Shown here: in pieces, positions 9,739-19,218 of the stretch
Layout of the letters: each line of letters opens with the position of its first letter
Position numbering within the stretch: the first letter of the stretch is position 1
Assembly (NCBI RefSeq): GCF_028682455.1
Contig: NZ_JANHLD010000002.1
Span: 1,350,813-1,414,812 of the forward strand
DNA length: 64,000 bases
DNA from: Pseudomonas putida
GTDB taxonomy: Bacteria; Pseudomonadota; Gammaproteobacteria; Pseudomonadales; Pseudomonadaceae
Direction of reading: 5' to 3'
The notes under the pieces: model-generated
The model's database searches: none
What the model was told of the DNA's origin: nothing
Seen by the model: the letters and a program-made list of their open reading frames with translations, nothing else
Made by a program: the position numbers and the translations under genes

Positions 9739-10914
9739 TCATTCGTCCAGGAGCTCGCGGTAGCGGGGATGCCAGCCTATTGTCTTGGTATTGGAAAAGT
9801 CGTGATATGTCCCACGGACAAAAAAACCTGGGGAGTCCACATCGTTGAGTTTGGCGCTAGCTGCCATGCATTTCAGATGCAGAAGCTGACCTTTGTCGAC
9901 CTCACTGGCCGTCACAGATTGCAGGCGAATCTCTTTGTTGAAGAGCTTCCACTGGGTGAGCAGGCTCTGCTTGAACTCATCGAACTCAGGCTCATAAACC
10001 AAGCCTTTTGCGCCCCAATTCACCTTATTGGTCTTTGACTGCAAGAAATCAGTCATGGCCTGCAAGCCCTCCTCCTGCGCCTCGATAATCTCCAACTGGC
10101 GAATTAGAGTGAGCGCGTTGGAGCGGCTTTTTTCGACCTCATCTGCTGGGGGCGCCGGCAGCGTGTATTTGAGCAGATGATTAAAGGAAAACCGGGTGTT
10201 GAAGGTCGACATGCGGTCACTGAATTCATCACGAGCAATCGCGGGGTATTTTCGCTGACTGATCAACCCGTCTGAGGTGTTCTTAACCCAGCCAACCGCA
10301 GTGTCGCAAGCCTCCTCCAAGAACTCGTTGGGCACAGTTAGGGCAAGATGATCCTTGATCCTCTCAACCAACTGGTCATTACCCGTTTCGAGCTCGAAGG
10401 CCATGACAAGCGCTGCCAACTTCTCCTGATCGTACCCAAGGAACCTTTCTATATAGGGCTTGCATCCCTCATGCCCTTCAGCCTCGTAGTCTTCCCGAAT
10501 GCGTTGCACCGTCGTTGCGACCTGCACCGGCGTGTGAGCATAGTGAAGATCGCTGACGTACTCCCCTTTCTTGTCCTGGAGCACGTAAAGCCGAAACAAC
10601 GTCTTGGCGGGATCGACTGCGCCGGCCTCGATAGCCTCAATCCAATTGGAAAACGTCTTCCACAGATCCACCGAGAAATTTGCAATGGGGTTGGTGGCTA
10701 GACCACTTTTGGATTGCTCAAGCAGTCGGGTACCGTCGCAGTAAACGACATCGACATCATCGAGTACTTCAAGAGCCACGAATGACCCACGAGGTGCTTC
10801 GCAGAGATGCAGACACATCCGCGTAGCCTGCAGCGAGTAACCGAGGTACGAGCCTGGCCTGCTGGATTTCAGTAGCGGGCTTTGCATGCCTGCCGGAGTG
10901 GTTGTCGAGCCCAT
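9739..10914 (-). CDS. ABC-three-component system effector, nuclease-like
   Basis: A 391-aa protein that begins the operon. Its N-terminal domain (about residues 20-110) has the pattern seen in DUF4297/Cap4-type restriction-endonuclease-like effectors: GYxxQ, then FVALEVLDDVDV with acidic residues E49, D52 and D53, then LLEQSK (residues 65-69) as the Q/E-x-K element, then LWKTFSNW. The remaining 280 residues are helical with no recognised domain. The expected role is cleavage of DNA (or another nucleic acid) when the ATPase is triggered. Catalytic competence is inferred from motif resemblance only. The promoter probably lies in the 370-bp region shared with the divergent TetR gene. Confidence 0.72.
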   Translation of the reverse strand: MGSTTTPAGMQSPLLKSSRPGSYLGYSLQATRMCLHLCEAPRGSFVALEVLDDVDVVYCDGTRLLEQSKSGLATNPIANFSVDLWKTFSNWIEAIEAGAVDPAKTLFRLYVLQDKKGEYVSDLHYAHTPVQVATTVQRIREDYEAEGHEGCKPYIERFLGYDQEKLAALVMAFELETGNDQLVERIKDHLALTVPNEFLEEACDTAVGWVKNTSDGLISQRKYPAIARDEFSDRMSTFNTRFSFNHLLKYTLPAPPADEVEKSRSNALTLIRQLEIIEAQEEGLQAMTDFLQSKTNKVNWGAKGLVYEPEFDEFKQSLLTQWKLFNKEIRLQSVTASEVDKGQLLHLKCMAASAKLNDVDSPGFFVRGTYHDFSNTKTIGWHPRYRELLDE

Positions 10915-11285
10915 TGACTGCCTCTCATCCCTGCCTTGACGTTAACCTCACGGCCCTATCAATTAATGCACCGCTCTGAATTTGAAACGAGGTGGTCAAG
11001 CAAAGCGATGCGACCATAGATTGCAAATAGCCAGCATGGTAACGCAGCACGGAGATCATTTGAAACCGGAGCGCCGTCCATCTTTACGCCCTACTCTCGT
11101 AAGTCATCCTGCACATCTTCGTTGATGCGGGCCTTTGCGCTTGGGCTGATGCTTGGTATCTGACGGCTACGCAGACCAAACTCAAGCGGGCAACTAAATT
11201 TGCCCACCCTCCTTCCTAAACGTAAGATCACCGCCTTTCAATGTGGTGACCACACCGTACAGCCCTCTCCCCCGCCTCGCATACT
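10915..11285. promoter_or_regulatory. divergent intergenic region, ABC-3C operon / TetR gene
   Basis: About 370 bp separate the start of the ABC-3C operon (minus) from a TetR-family gene (plus). Divergent placement makes it the likely control region for both, and TetR proteins commonly bind such regions. I found no clear long palindrome to call an operator. Confidence 0.35.
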
Positions 11286-11999
11286 ATGACGTCCTTCTTC
11301 ATTCCTCGTACCTCCTTGGCTGCAAAGATTATCGAAGTAACAGCTAAGCTGATTGCTGAAGAAGGCATGGAAGCCGCGACCATCCGAAACATCGCCGAGC
11401 AGGCCAAGATCCTCCCTCCTCAGATCTACAGTCATGTGGGGAAAATCGATGAGCTATTTGACGCAGTAGCGCTCTACCTTTGGCAAACCAGGCCTGTACC
11501 TACAGATGAACCAGAAAACCCGATCAGCGGGCTATACCATGCAATTGATGGGCTGATCGTATTCGGCCTGACCCACCCTGGCCTCTACCTCCACATCAGC
11601 AAGCCACGCGATGCCAACGTCTCAGGTCTGTGGGGTATTCAGGTTGACGAATTGAAGTCCTGTATCAGGGAGGTAGCCAAAGCGGGTTTGTTACACGTCG
11701 GCGAAAAACAGGCCGTTGAGTTCATCCACCCCTTTTGCGTTGGGATGATATTCAGTTGTTTGCATCAGACAAGCCGTCCTACGCACGTAAGCTGGCTCGT
11801 GAGACAGGCAGTGAAACCTCTCCTGAAGAAAGGAGCCGTGCGCCCATTGCAGGGCCCAGACACCCTGAAGTCCGATCCAGGTCGTAAAGCCCCCAACCTT
11901 GCGTCAGAACTGAAAGCCAATCTCAGCGAAGTGACAGTACTGAGCATGGCCGAGTCACACCTGTTGAGAGAATGGTTGGAGCGGATCGCCTCTTCCTGA
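11286..11999 (+). CDS. TetR/AcrR-family transcriptional regulator
   Basis: A 237-aa protein with a TetR N-terminal DNA-binding domain at residues about 10-60: an amphipathic first helix (IIEVTAKLIAEEGMEAATIRN), then the helix-turn-helix (IAEQAKILPPQIYSHVGKIDELFDAV). The longer variable C-terminal part is the ligand and dimer domain and extends about 30 residues beyond the usual 200, ending in a basic tail. It faces away from the ABC-3C operon and could control it or the adjacent gmt genes; both are inference. It is preceded by a pyrimidine-rich leader with no strong ribosome site. Confidence 0.8.
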   Translation: MTSFFIPRTSLAAKIIEVTAKLIAEEGMEAATIRNIAEQAKILPPQIYSHVGKIDELFDAVALYLWQTRPVPTDEPENPISGLYHAIDGLIVFGLTHPGLYLHISKPRDANVSGLWGIQVDELKSCIREVAKAGLLHVGEKQAVEFIHPFCVGMIFSCLHQTSRPTHVSWLVRQAVKPLLKKGAVRPLQGPDTLKSDPGRKAPNLASELKANLSEVTVLSMAESHLLREWLERIASS

Positions 12000-12531
12000 G
12001 GCTCCGCGCAGGAACACCTGCCATAGCCACACCCGCAGGCACATCAAAGCTCCACGACGATTCACTCCCTATAGACTTCACTCCGCCAACTGCATGCTTG
12101 GCAGGCTTACAAAAAAGTCATTTCGCTCATGGGACTCACGACCTCAGAGATCGGCTCGAGAACCCAAAGACCACAGCTGGGAAGGCATCGCCGCCACTAC
12201 TGATCATCGAGCCTTTTTGCTCCTAATCACTCTCGTTTCGCCCAATGATTACGATTGACTGAAGAATTTCAAAAAAAATATCTTTTTTTCAATGAGATTG
12301 ACAACGGCAATCCGTTTCTAACCTGTATGACTAAAGGGCAAATCGATGAGCCAAATTTTATAGCACAGAAAATCTAGGATACTCCAACAACAAGAGTCCT
12401 ACCCCGACAAATAAAGCCAATATCAAAAAACTGACCACCAAAAAATCAATAACATCGTTATATAACACAATATAACGCAGATCCACCCAACCCTTGAGTT
12501 AACTTAAAAGATTAAGAAAGCATGCAGTTGC
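12000..12531. other. AT-rich leader upstream of gmtY
   Basis: No gene is supported. Composition shifts sharply to AT-rich from about 12240, with A-runs and T-runs around 12270-12290 and a TATAACACAATATAACG segment near 12460. The shift and the position directly before the recombinase trio make this a candidate island terminus and promoter region. Confidence 0.45.
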
Positions 12532-12545
12532 ATGCAGTTGCATGC
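12520..12545. repeat. tandem 10-bp repeat with GCATGC palindromes
   Basis: The unit CATGCAGTTG occurs twice in tandem and is followed by CATGC; with the preceding G this makes three GCATGC palindromes at 10-bp spacing, one helical turn apart. It overlaps the first possible start codon of gmtY. Helically phased palindromes could bind an oligomeric protein such as the recombinase itself. Confidence 0.7.
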
Positions 12546-14043
12546 TTCTAACCATACATGTAACCATTTGTTCATCGCAGCAGTATCGGATCCTGAGATG
12601 AACTCTATCGCGCCACTTGGCAAACCTACTTCATTCACCCCGCCCATTCTCATTCCCATCACAAAGAATGAGAGAAACATTTTTACGCTGGTCTCAAACG
12701 ATAAGCTGATGGATGATTTTTTCGAGAACTGGTGCTACATACTCAGCCGAAAGAAAAAATCCAAAACAGTTAAAGCCTACGCTCGATACAACAAAGTTTT
12801 CTTGGAGCTGCTGCAGCTTGTTACACACTTGCACGGCGAATTAACGCCTCTACTTCTCAGCCAGACAATCGAAAACTATGAAAGCTATTTAGTATTCGGT
12901 ACTTCTAGCGAAAGTCCGATTATCGCGCAAGCAGCACGAGTCTTGGGAAATCGCAACTTGTCCGGTAGTTCAGTAGGTGTTGCCATCGCTGCGCTCAACA
13001 GCTTTGTCGATGCCAGTGAACGATTGCGCCTTGGCATGTTGGAACTGGAAGCACAGGGGTATATCTCGTCAAAGCAGTTATCAGGCTTCTCCCTAGCCCA
13101 GACCTTCAAAATTGAGACCCCCACGAATGTTCGGGCTGCAATCAAAAAAAACAGCTGGCTGGCCGGATGTTTAGCAGGTGGCGCTCGGCGTATAAAACGT
13201 GTTGGTCTATCCGCTATTTCAAAACCATCAACGCTAGCCCATACCGATATGTACGGCGGGGACGAACTCACCTTCCCGATTGATAGGTGCAAAGAGCTTA
13301 TTGAATCGGCCCCTAGCGCTCGGGACAAAATGCTTTGGAGCTTGCTCGCAGCGACAGGAGCACGCATCTCTGAAGCGCTGACGATGCTCAATGAAGATGT
13401 GAGGGTAGACATTGACCCCGCATTTAATCGTGTAATGATCATTGACCCCGACACCCGACGAAATGTGCTTATCAAATATATTTCGGCAGCACAACTTAAC
13501 GACCTGCCGCATAAGGGCAGAGCCCATCCAGAGACTTTTCTAATTGAACCCTTCGTTTCGATGTTTTGGATTGCATTGGACGAATATAGGGCAGAGATGC
13601 GAGCTCAACGCCTGATGGCTCCCGTGAGACATGACTTCCTGGTTAGAAGCCTCGTGGATGGTGAACCAATGCATAACAGTTACCAAGCACTGTACGAACG
13701 ATTTCACAAAGCGGCCCTGAAGCTGACACAACGTCCGTATGGGTTCCATTCCCTACGGCACATGTATGGGTATTACCTGGTCAACCACTGCCCTAACCCG
13801 AATCCACATAGCCACAGAAAGTTTGGCCTTGAGTTGAGCATGGTTCAGCAGTTCATGGGGCACGCATTAATAAAAACTACCAAGCGGTATGCACGCCAAG
13901 ACGCGCACTTGCTCCAGGCAGCGATGGCAGCGGCGAACTTCGCCCGGCTATCCGAGGGGCCCAAGACCGTCCTTGAAGCGCGAATTGCGTATCACCAGCA
14001 AGAAATCAAACAACTTCAGCAACTCGCCCTGGAGGCCGCATGA
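12532..14043 (+). CDS. gmtY: tyrosine recombinase GmtY (Gamma-Mobile-Trio)
   Basis: A 503-aa tyrosine recombinase, first gene of the trio. Catalytic landmarks are visible: box I Arg in TGARISEAL (about residue 277), HSLRH (about 405-409), and GHALIKTTKRYAR with the nucleophilic Tyr near 453. Residues about 60-170 form the core-binding (SAM-like) domain. The first ATG (12532) lies inside a tandem repeat; an in-frame ATG at 12598 would give MNSIAPLG and may be the true start. The stop overlaps the next start by 4 bp (ATGA). Together with the next two genes this matches Gamma-Mobile-Trio elements, which move as genomic islands. Tn554-like trios are an alternative relation. Confidence 0.8.
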   Translation: MQLHASNHTCNHLFIAAVSDPEMNSIAPLGKPTSFTPPILIPITKNERNIFTLVSNDKLMDDFFENWCYILSRKKKSKTVKAYARYNKVFLELLQLVTHLHGELTPLLLSQTIENYESYLVFGTSSESPIIAQAARVLGNRNLSGSSVGVAIAALNSFVDASERLRLGMLELEAQGYISSKQLSGFSLAQTFKIETPTNVRAAIKKNSWLAGCLAGGARRIKRVGLSAISKPSTLAHTDMYGGDELTFPIDRCKELIESAPSARDKMLWSLLAATGARISEALTMLNEDVRVDIDPAFNRVMIIDPDTRRNVLIKYISAAQLNDLPHKGRAHPETFLIEPFVSMFWIALDEYRAEMRAQRLMAPVRHDFLVRSLVDGEPMHNSYQALYERFHKAALKLTQRPYGFHSLRHMYGYYLVNHCPNPNPHSHRKFGLELSMVQQFMGHALIKTTKRYARQDAHLLQAAMAAANFARLSEGPKTVLEARIAYHQQEIKQLQQLALEAA

Positions 14044-17000
14044 TTAATCCATCTCACGTCAATCCTATTTGGCTGATCAAGAACAAGGAAACTGGCCCGG
14101 CTTTCGACATGGCCATGATCGATGTAAGACATCGCTATTGGAATCACTACTACCATGCAGGCGGTGGGCGACAGCGTGATGTACTGCTGGCTCTAAACGA
14201 GCTTGGCCCTCGTCCGTTCTTCGCGATGCCGCGTGCTCAGGTAGAACAGCTGCTTACGTGTTGTTTTGCCGGAAACAACCAGAAAGAGGAAATCATCAAG
14301 GCTGTCATTCCAGAATTCCCAACGGCTAGAGTCGCGCCACTTACCTCGCTTTTGAAACTTGCTTTCCTTCGCCTCTGGATGGAAAAGAAGATAATACTTC
14401 CGCTTGGTTGGAGCAGCCCCATCAATAATGACGTTATTCTGGATGAGATTATCGAGGAACATACTAATAGCCTCCCTCTTCTCGCCAAAATCAGGGCCAT
14501 CAACCCTGTTTCGTCGCTTGGTTACGAAGGGGCAATGACCCAAAAAAACCGAGAACTGAGAGCTACTGGATGGCTGCGACTGTTGCTTGCGTCAAATCTA
14601 CATGACCCCGAAAGCTTCACTGCTGAAGTAGCTCGTGATCTGAAGCTGAGAAGCTTTGGGTGCAAATCTGAGCTCGCTAGATTTTACACGGACGATTTCT
14701 CCCTGTTTCTCGCCAACGCATCTAACAACCCTTGGATGCGCGATGCCGTCAACCGCATCCTCGCTGAAAGCCGCGAGCAAGCCAAGCAGGCTCGTAAGCT
14801 GAAATACGAATCTGTTCAGCAGAAAAAAACCAATAAGCAGCATTTGCAGATGGTTGAGAAAACCCGTTTTTACCTAGAGGGCACCGAACACAACATCGAG
14901 CACTTTGCGACTATTTTCTCTGATGCTAGGGATCTCAGTCGTGCGTTCAGGATGGACAACTCCCCTACGCTACCCGGCGGGCTAGAGCTGCTTCCGGAAA
15001 AAGTGATTAAATTTTGTCAAATGCTAAATACTACCTACTTGGCGTTTCTCAAGTCCAGAAGGTTAGAGAGCCAAAAAAATCATCGAACGTCGCTCTACTA
15101 TCTGCTCGCCTATTGCGGCCCTTACCTATACCAATTCTTCATGGATCGTGATGGAAACCTAGACTCTTACCCAACTACGTTCAATGATTTTACCTGTGCA
15201 ATCTATATCACGGCTGACGTAGATCTATTGAGAGAAGTTGGAGGCTTTGAGAAAGATCTTCCGGAGACTCTTCTCACCATGATAAAAATCATTATGGAAA
15301 TCAACCAAAACACGCCAGACACCCAATATCAGAGAACCTACCCTGTTGAAGACTTCTTCGACTATATTATTTCTCAATCCGTCGTGATCCCTAATGCGGA
15401 AAAAGTCAGGAATAGCTTTTCACCAGATTGTTACCCAAAACTTATCAGAAAATGGGGAACTATCAAAAAGCCAATACCGAGAATGTACTTCTCCACCTTC
15501 ATTAGCATGCTGTACTCATTGGAGTACCTGACCATACACCTTAATGGCATGGCAGACGGCGCTGAGCCGGGGATAGCCGAGGGAGAGCTGAAGTACCCCA
15601 CTCTTAGCGAACTTGCCCACGGTTCAGATTGGGCAGGGCTATGGGGGACGGCTGCCATGAGTTGCGCAGGCGTCGACTTAAAAACTCTAAACTTTACCCC
15701 TATTTTCTATCACAATGGGAAACCCCGTCCTTTTACATACATTCCAAAGTTTTATCGCATTTCCGACATGCACATTAATGGCACTGTTCAGCCGCGCATC
15801 ATCATGAATGATGTTCGCTCAACATTGTTGATGTGTGAAACAGGCATTCGCCAACATCATTTGTTGTGGTTAGATGTTGACCGATATGCAAACTACGTGG
15901 AGCGTAATACAACAAGGCCGCTGGCCCCCTTGCTTGTCAGCTCTGACAAAGCTCACGGCGAGTGGACAGCAATCGTGTCACACAGGGTAATTGAGCTGCT
16001 AGACAGACAAAATGATTGGTACGGCCGGTGCACCGATCCGAGCTTCAAAAATAGCATTTGGTACAACATGAATAAAAACTCAAAATTCGGAAGACTTCGC
16101 CCATTGTTCAGGCTTGCGATTAGCCCTGGTGGCTGGACAAACTATGATCCTTTTCGCCTTCTCCTACTATGCTTGCAACATTTCATCAAATCTGAACTGG
16201 GAGACATGCGCTGCCCTGATATCGTTTGGTGCAAACCGCCGATAGGCTCCACAGACAAAATTCAGTATATAACTGATAACTCGGTAGAGGCTCTTTCATC
16301 TATAACTGCTAGCACTCTGACTAGCGATTACACTCCGCATGGCCTACGCGCTGGGTTCGTTTCTGAGGCGATCAAGTTCCTCCCTCCAAGCATTGTAGGC
16401 CAATGGTTAACAGGACAGTCTGAGGCGCTCGTGTCGTATTACTCGGTCTTCGATGAGAGCGACCTCGGGATGACTCACCAGCAGATGCTCTGCATGTCCC
16501 TTATGAGCAATCAGGACAAGCTCTCTACTGGAGACTTCCCAGAGTTGGCAGAAACAATCTCGAAACTGAACCGGACGATTCAGAAAGATATCGCGGCCGA
16601 CCCAGTGTCTGCCATCAGTAAGCACCGGCTCATGAGTTTGTCGAGTGTCAAGCAGGAATCAGATACGGGTTTGGATCGGATCATCGCCAAAGAAGTTAGT
16701 GAACTTGCCTTCAACACCACACATATCTGTCCTTTCAACAACACCTGTCCCAAAGAAGTACTCGACCTGTTTGGCGAACCAAACTGTTGCTCTGCGTGCC
16801 CTTTTGCGATTCGCGGCGTAGCACACCTGCCAGCCATCTCGGCCAAGAAGGATAAGTACCGGGAACTGATGGCCGGCACACTAAATTTGATTCAACAATA
16901 CTTAGCCCGCAAACCTTCGGCCCGTATCAGCACCGAACTGGAGCAACTCGAGGCAGAGAACGACCGGTTTGCTCGCGAAGCCTGCTTGCTCGAAGCCATT

Positions 17001-17423
17001 GAAATCCAGCTCGTCCAAATGTACGAGAAAGGTCTGGAGCAAGAATTTATGGTCAAAGATCGTCAAGAAGTCTTGCGGCATTATGAGCGGCTGTCGCTGC
17101 CGGAAGAGGCGCGCTTGCTCAAGAGGCTGATCGACGTCCAGAACTTCCCAGATGCATCATCTGACGATCTTAACATGAAGCTGGCGCACCTACGGCATGT
17201 CTTGCTCATGAAGGAAGGAGATCTTTCCAAGATACTGGGTGTTGATCCCGACAAAACCACACCGATTGCCAATAAAGTTGCGGCTCAAATCAGCGGCATG
17301 GTTAAGTCTGGAGCCATTAATGAGTATGAGTTGTTTGCTGCCAGCTCTGGAGACCTTGATGCAATTAAGCAATTAATCTCCACACCCAAACAAACACTTC
17401 CGCTCATACACATGGTGGCATAG
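14040..17423 (+). CDS. gmtZ: integrase GmtZ (Gamma-Mobile-Trio)
   Basis: A very large recombinase-like protein (1127 aa). A tyrosine recombinase catalytic core is embedded in its second half: CETGIRQHHLLW carries the box I Arg (about residue 603), TPHGLRAGF the HxxR (about 767-770), and GQWLTGQSEALVSYY the expected Trp and Tyr (about 785-800). A cysteine cluster follows at residues about 896-922 (CPFNNTC, CCSACPF), suggesting a zinc-binding module, then a coiled-coil tail. Translation is coupled to gmtY by a 4-bp overlap. The N-terminal 500 residues have no recognised domain. In the trio it is presumed to act with GmtY in excision and integration. Confidence 0.78.
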   Translation: MINPSHVNPIWLIKNKETGPAFDMAMIDVRHRYWNHYYHAGGGRQRDVLLALNELGPRPFFAMPRAQVEQLLTCCFAGNNQKEEIIKAVIPEFPTARVAPLTSLLKLAFLRLWMEKKIILPLGWSSPINNDVILDEIIEEHTNSLPLLAKIRAINPVSSLGYEGAMTQKNRELRATGWLRLLLASNLHDPESFTAEVARDLKLRSFGCKSELARFYTDDFSLFLANASNNPWMRDAVNRILAESREQAKQARKLKYESVQQKKTNKQHLQMVEKTRFYLEGTEHNIEHFATIFSDARDLSRAFRMDNSPTLPGGLELLPEKVIKFCQMLNTTYLAFLKSRRLESQKNHRTSLYYLLAYCGPYLYQFFMDRDGNLDSYPTTFNDFTCAIYITADVDLLREVGGFEKDLPETLLTMIKIIMEINQNTPDTQYQRTYPVEDFFDYIISQSVVIPNAEKVRNSFSPDCYPKLIRKWGTIKKPIPRMYFSTFISMLYSLEYLTIHLNGMADGAEPGIAEGELKYPTLSELAHGSDWAGLWGTAAMSCAGVDLKTLNFTPIFYHNGKPRPFTYIPKFYRISDMHINGTVQPRIIMNDVRSTLLMCETGIRQHHLLWLDVDRYANYVERNTTRPLAPLLVSSDKAHGEWTAIVSHRVIELLDRQNDWYGRCTDPSFKNSIWYNMNKNSKFGRLRPLFRLAISPGGWTNYDPFRLLLLCLQHFIKSELGDMRCPDIVWCKPPIGSTDKIQYITDNSVEALSSITASTLTSDYTPHGLRAGFVSEAIKFLPPSIVGQWLTGQSEALVSYYSVFDESDLGMTHQQMLCMSLMSNQDKLSTGDFPELAETISKLNRTIQKDIAADPVSAISKHRLMSLSSVKQESDTGLDRIIAKEVSELAFNTTHICPFNNTCPKEVLDLFGEPNCCSACPFAIRGVAHLPAISAKKDKYRELMAGTLNLIQQYLARKPSARISTELEQLEAENDRFAREACLLEAIEIQLVQMYEKGLEQEFMVKDRQEVLRHYERLSLPEEARLLKRLIDVQNFPDASSDDLNMKLAHLRHVLLMKEGDLSKILGVDPDKTTPIANKVAAQISGMVKSGAINEYELFAASSGDLDAIKQLISTPKQTLPLIHMVA

Positions 17424-17440
17424 GAACTCGGGGTTACGAA

Positions 17441-18133
17441 ATGAAGAAAAAACAAGACGATTCGAAGCCTGGGAGAAAGCCCTCCACATTCGATAAATTT
17501 GTGGCAGCCAGGTCTGCAGAAATCGAAAAAATTCTCCAACAAGCGTTGCGCGTTATAGATGCTACTAAATATGGTAATGTCACTGATTACTGTAAAGCGC
17601 TAGCAGGTATCATTTCGGAGGTGCGGGAGGCAAAATCCGGTGATCCGACAACGCCCTTTTTCAACAAAAAAGTGCGCCGCTTCAGTTACATCACCCTACT
17701 GCGGAATGAAAGCTACCGGCGTATGGTGGATATAGCCTTCAATCACGGGCGGGAGTCTCTGGAGCAGCCGCAGGCTGTCTCAGAAGATGCATTGTTGCGG
17801 ATTGCCAGTCTCCAGGCTCAGGTTAATCTGTTGAAGAATAGACTTAGCGGTATTAGAACAGGAGATAACTCGAACGCTCTAATTGATGCGAACGCCCAAG
17901 AAACCATTAAAAAACTGACAGCTTACCTAGGTACCACCTTGGCCGTGTACAGCACGATGCGTCAGCGTTTTTTACAATTGACCAAGGTCGTGTCCTCTCC
18001 AACTGAAAAAGAGAAGATTGCAGGGCTGTACAGCAGTGTTGGATTCATTGCCGATCTCGAGGCGTTGCACGAGATCGAAGATGGCCGGAATTTTTTGGAG
18101 CAGTTGTCGAAATCCTCCCCAGCTATCCAATAG
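17441..18133 (+). CDS. gmtX: GmtX-like accessory protein (Gamma-Mobile-Trio)
   Basis: A 230-aa, highly charged, helical protein 17 bp after gmtZ. The N-terminus is strongly basic (MKKKQDDSKPGRKPS). Residues about 110-145 form a Leu-rich coiled coil, and no recombinase catalytic residues are present. Size, charge and third position in the operon match GmtX, and resemble the small accessory protein of Tn554-type trios. Its likely role is DNA binding or assembly of the recombination complex; this is family and context inference. Confidence 0.7.
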   Translation: MKKKQDDSKPGRKPSTFDKFVAARSAEIEKILQQALRVIDATKYGNVTDYCKALAGIISEVREAKSGDPTTPFFNKKVRRFSYITLLRNESYRRMVDIAFNHGRESLEQPQAVSEDALLRIASLQAQVNLLKNRLSGIRTGDNSNALIDANAQETIKKLTAYLGTTLAVYSTMRQRFLQLTKVVSSPTEKEKIAGLYSSVGFIADLEALHEIEDGRNFLEQLSKSSPAIQ

Positions 18134-18282
18134 GTTGTCTAGTTGGGCCTCTAGCATTTTCTCTCTACTAGGCAGCTTCGACTTACTCTGAATATCAGCC
18201 CCTCCTTCGCCATCTGAATTGGCGCTGTAGATGTATCTAAACTGGAATATCCTGCTCTTCGATGGTTACAAGGAGGTAGCGC

Positions 18283-18762
18283 ATGCCCCGCTTCGATGTT
18301 GACCTATGCCGAGTGTCTCCTGAGCACTACATCACCGGGAAAGCAGCCATCAATTTTCCCTGGCCAGAGACGACCACAGGTGGCTGGCATCACCTTTCCT
18401 ATTGGGATAGGGAAGCTGGCCAGGTCAAGGTTTCACTCGCGTGCATCCATTACCCCGACACCTCAGCCTATTTTGGTGAGTTTGGCATCCTGGAAGCTAG
18501 CCAGGAGCTCAGGCGCCGTGGCTGGACGATTAATCACGGGATCTACATAGCTGATCACTTTCGTGCGGCTGCAGATATGGTTCTCGACTGGGCTCTAGGA
18601 TCCCCTATGCACTGCAGTGTAGAGCTGGCGGATTGGTTTCCTGAAGAGGCGGATTTCCACGGTGTCATTGACTTGCTGACCTCTACCCTCCCCAAGCTAG
18701 AGCACTTGCCACGAGAACGCCTCAGCCGATGGCTGGAAGCCCAACAACAGAAACCCCGTTAG
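18283..18762 (+). CDS. hypothetical protein (159 aa)
   Basis: The start is well supported by AAGGAGGT 5 nt upstream of the ATG, one of the best ribosome sites in the window. The 159-aa product is soluble, Trp/His-rich (GGWHHLSYWDRE, GRRGWTINHG type segments) with alternating strands in the first 90 residues and a helical C-terminus. I do not recognise it. It is the first gene after the gmt trio and precedes the left copy of the 49-bp repeat, so it may belong to the recombination module rather than to the cargo. Confidence 0.6.
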   Translation: MPRFDVDLCRVSPEHYITGKAAINFPWPETTTGGWHHLSYWDREAGQVKVSLACIHYPDTSAYFGEFGILEASQELRRRGWTINHGIYIADHFRAAADMVLDWALGSPMHCSVELADWFPEEADFHGVIDLLTSTLPKLEHLPRERLSRWLEAQQQKPR

Positions 18763-18825
18763 CTGGCCTCCTACGCTTGCATTGAGCTAACGTAGCGGAA
18801 CACCTTCGAGATCCGAGCGCCCTTT

Positions 18826-19044
18826 ATGAAAGAGCTTCGTACCGCTGCAGAAGTGCTGGAACGACTTAGCCACAACCAAGACGCCCTGAGAGCGGCAGTC
18901 GAAGAACTCGCGAAATGGGTCGGTGATCGAGGAGCCAGTACTGTGGTTGGGAATGTGAACGGTGCCCTGACGACCCTCGACGACAACATTGATGCCGTGC
19001 GGCAAGGCATAGCGGAACTGGTAGCAGCGAGCGTAAAGCCTTAG
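18826..19044 (+). CDS. small helical hypothetical protein (72 aa)
   Basis: A 72-residue, almost wholly helical protein with heptad-like Leu/Ala/Val spacing (AAEVLERLSHNQDAL, AVEELAKWV, NIDAVRQGIAEL). No signal peptide or membrane segment. The ribosome site is weak. It lies 63 bp after the previous plus-strand gene and may be co-transcribed. A small dimerising regulator is possible; no function can be named. Confidence 0.45.
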   Translation: MKELRTAAEVLERLSHNQDALRAAVEELAKWVGDRGASTVVGNVNGALTTLDDNIDAVRQGIAELVAASVKP

Positions 19045-19218
19045 GCGGGCTTCCGCCCGAACGATCGATGCAGTGCTGAGGCGGAAGGATGCAGTTGCTA
19101 CAGCCCCATCGAGAAATCGGCAGGACGCCATCTATCTCGCCACCACGCTAAATTGCTTTTGCCCCTTTCAGGCCGGGTTACTAGTCGAATAGTAGAAGGC
19201 CTGATTCGGAAGCCGGAA

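Noticed and set aside
12532..18133. Classification as a GInt (ginABCD) element or a RIT element
   Set aside because: Those elements have three recombinase genes (plus a small gene in GInts); here only two proteins have tyrosine recombinase catalytic residues and the second is over 1100 aa, which fits the gmtY-gmtZ-gmtX set better.
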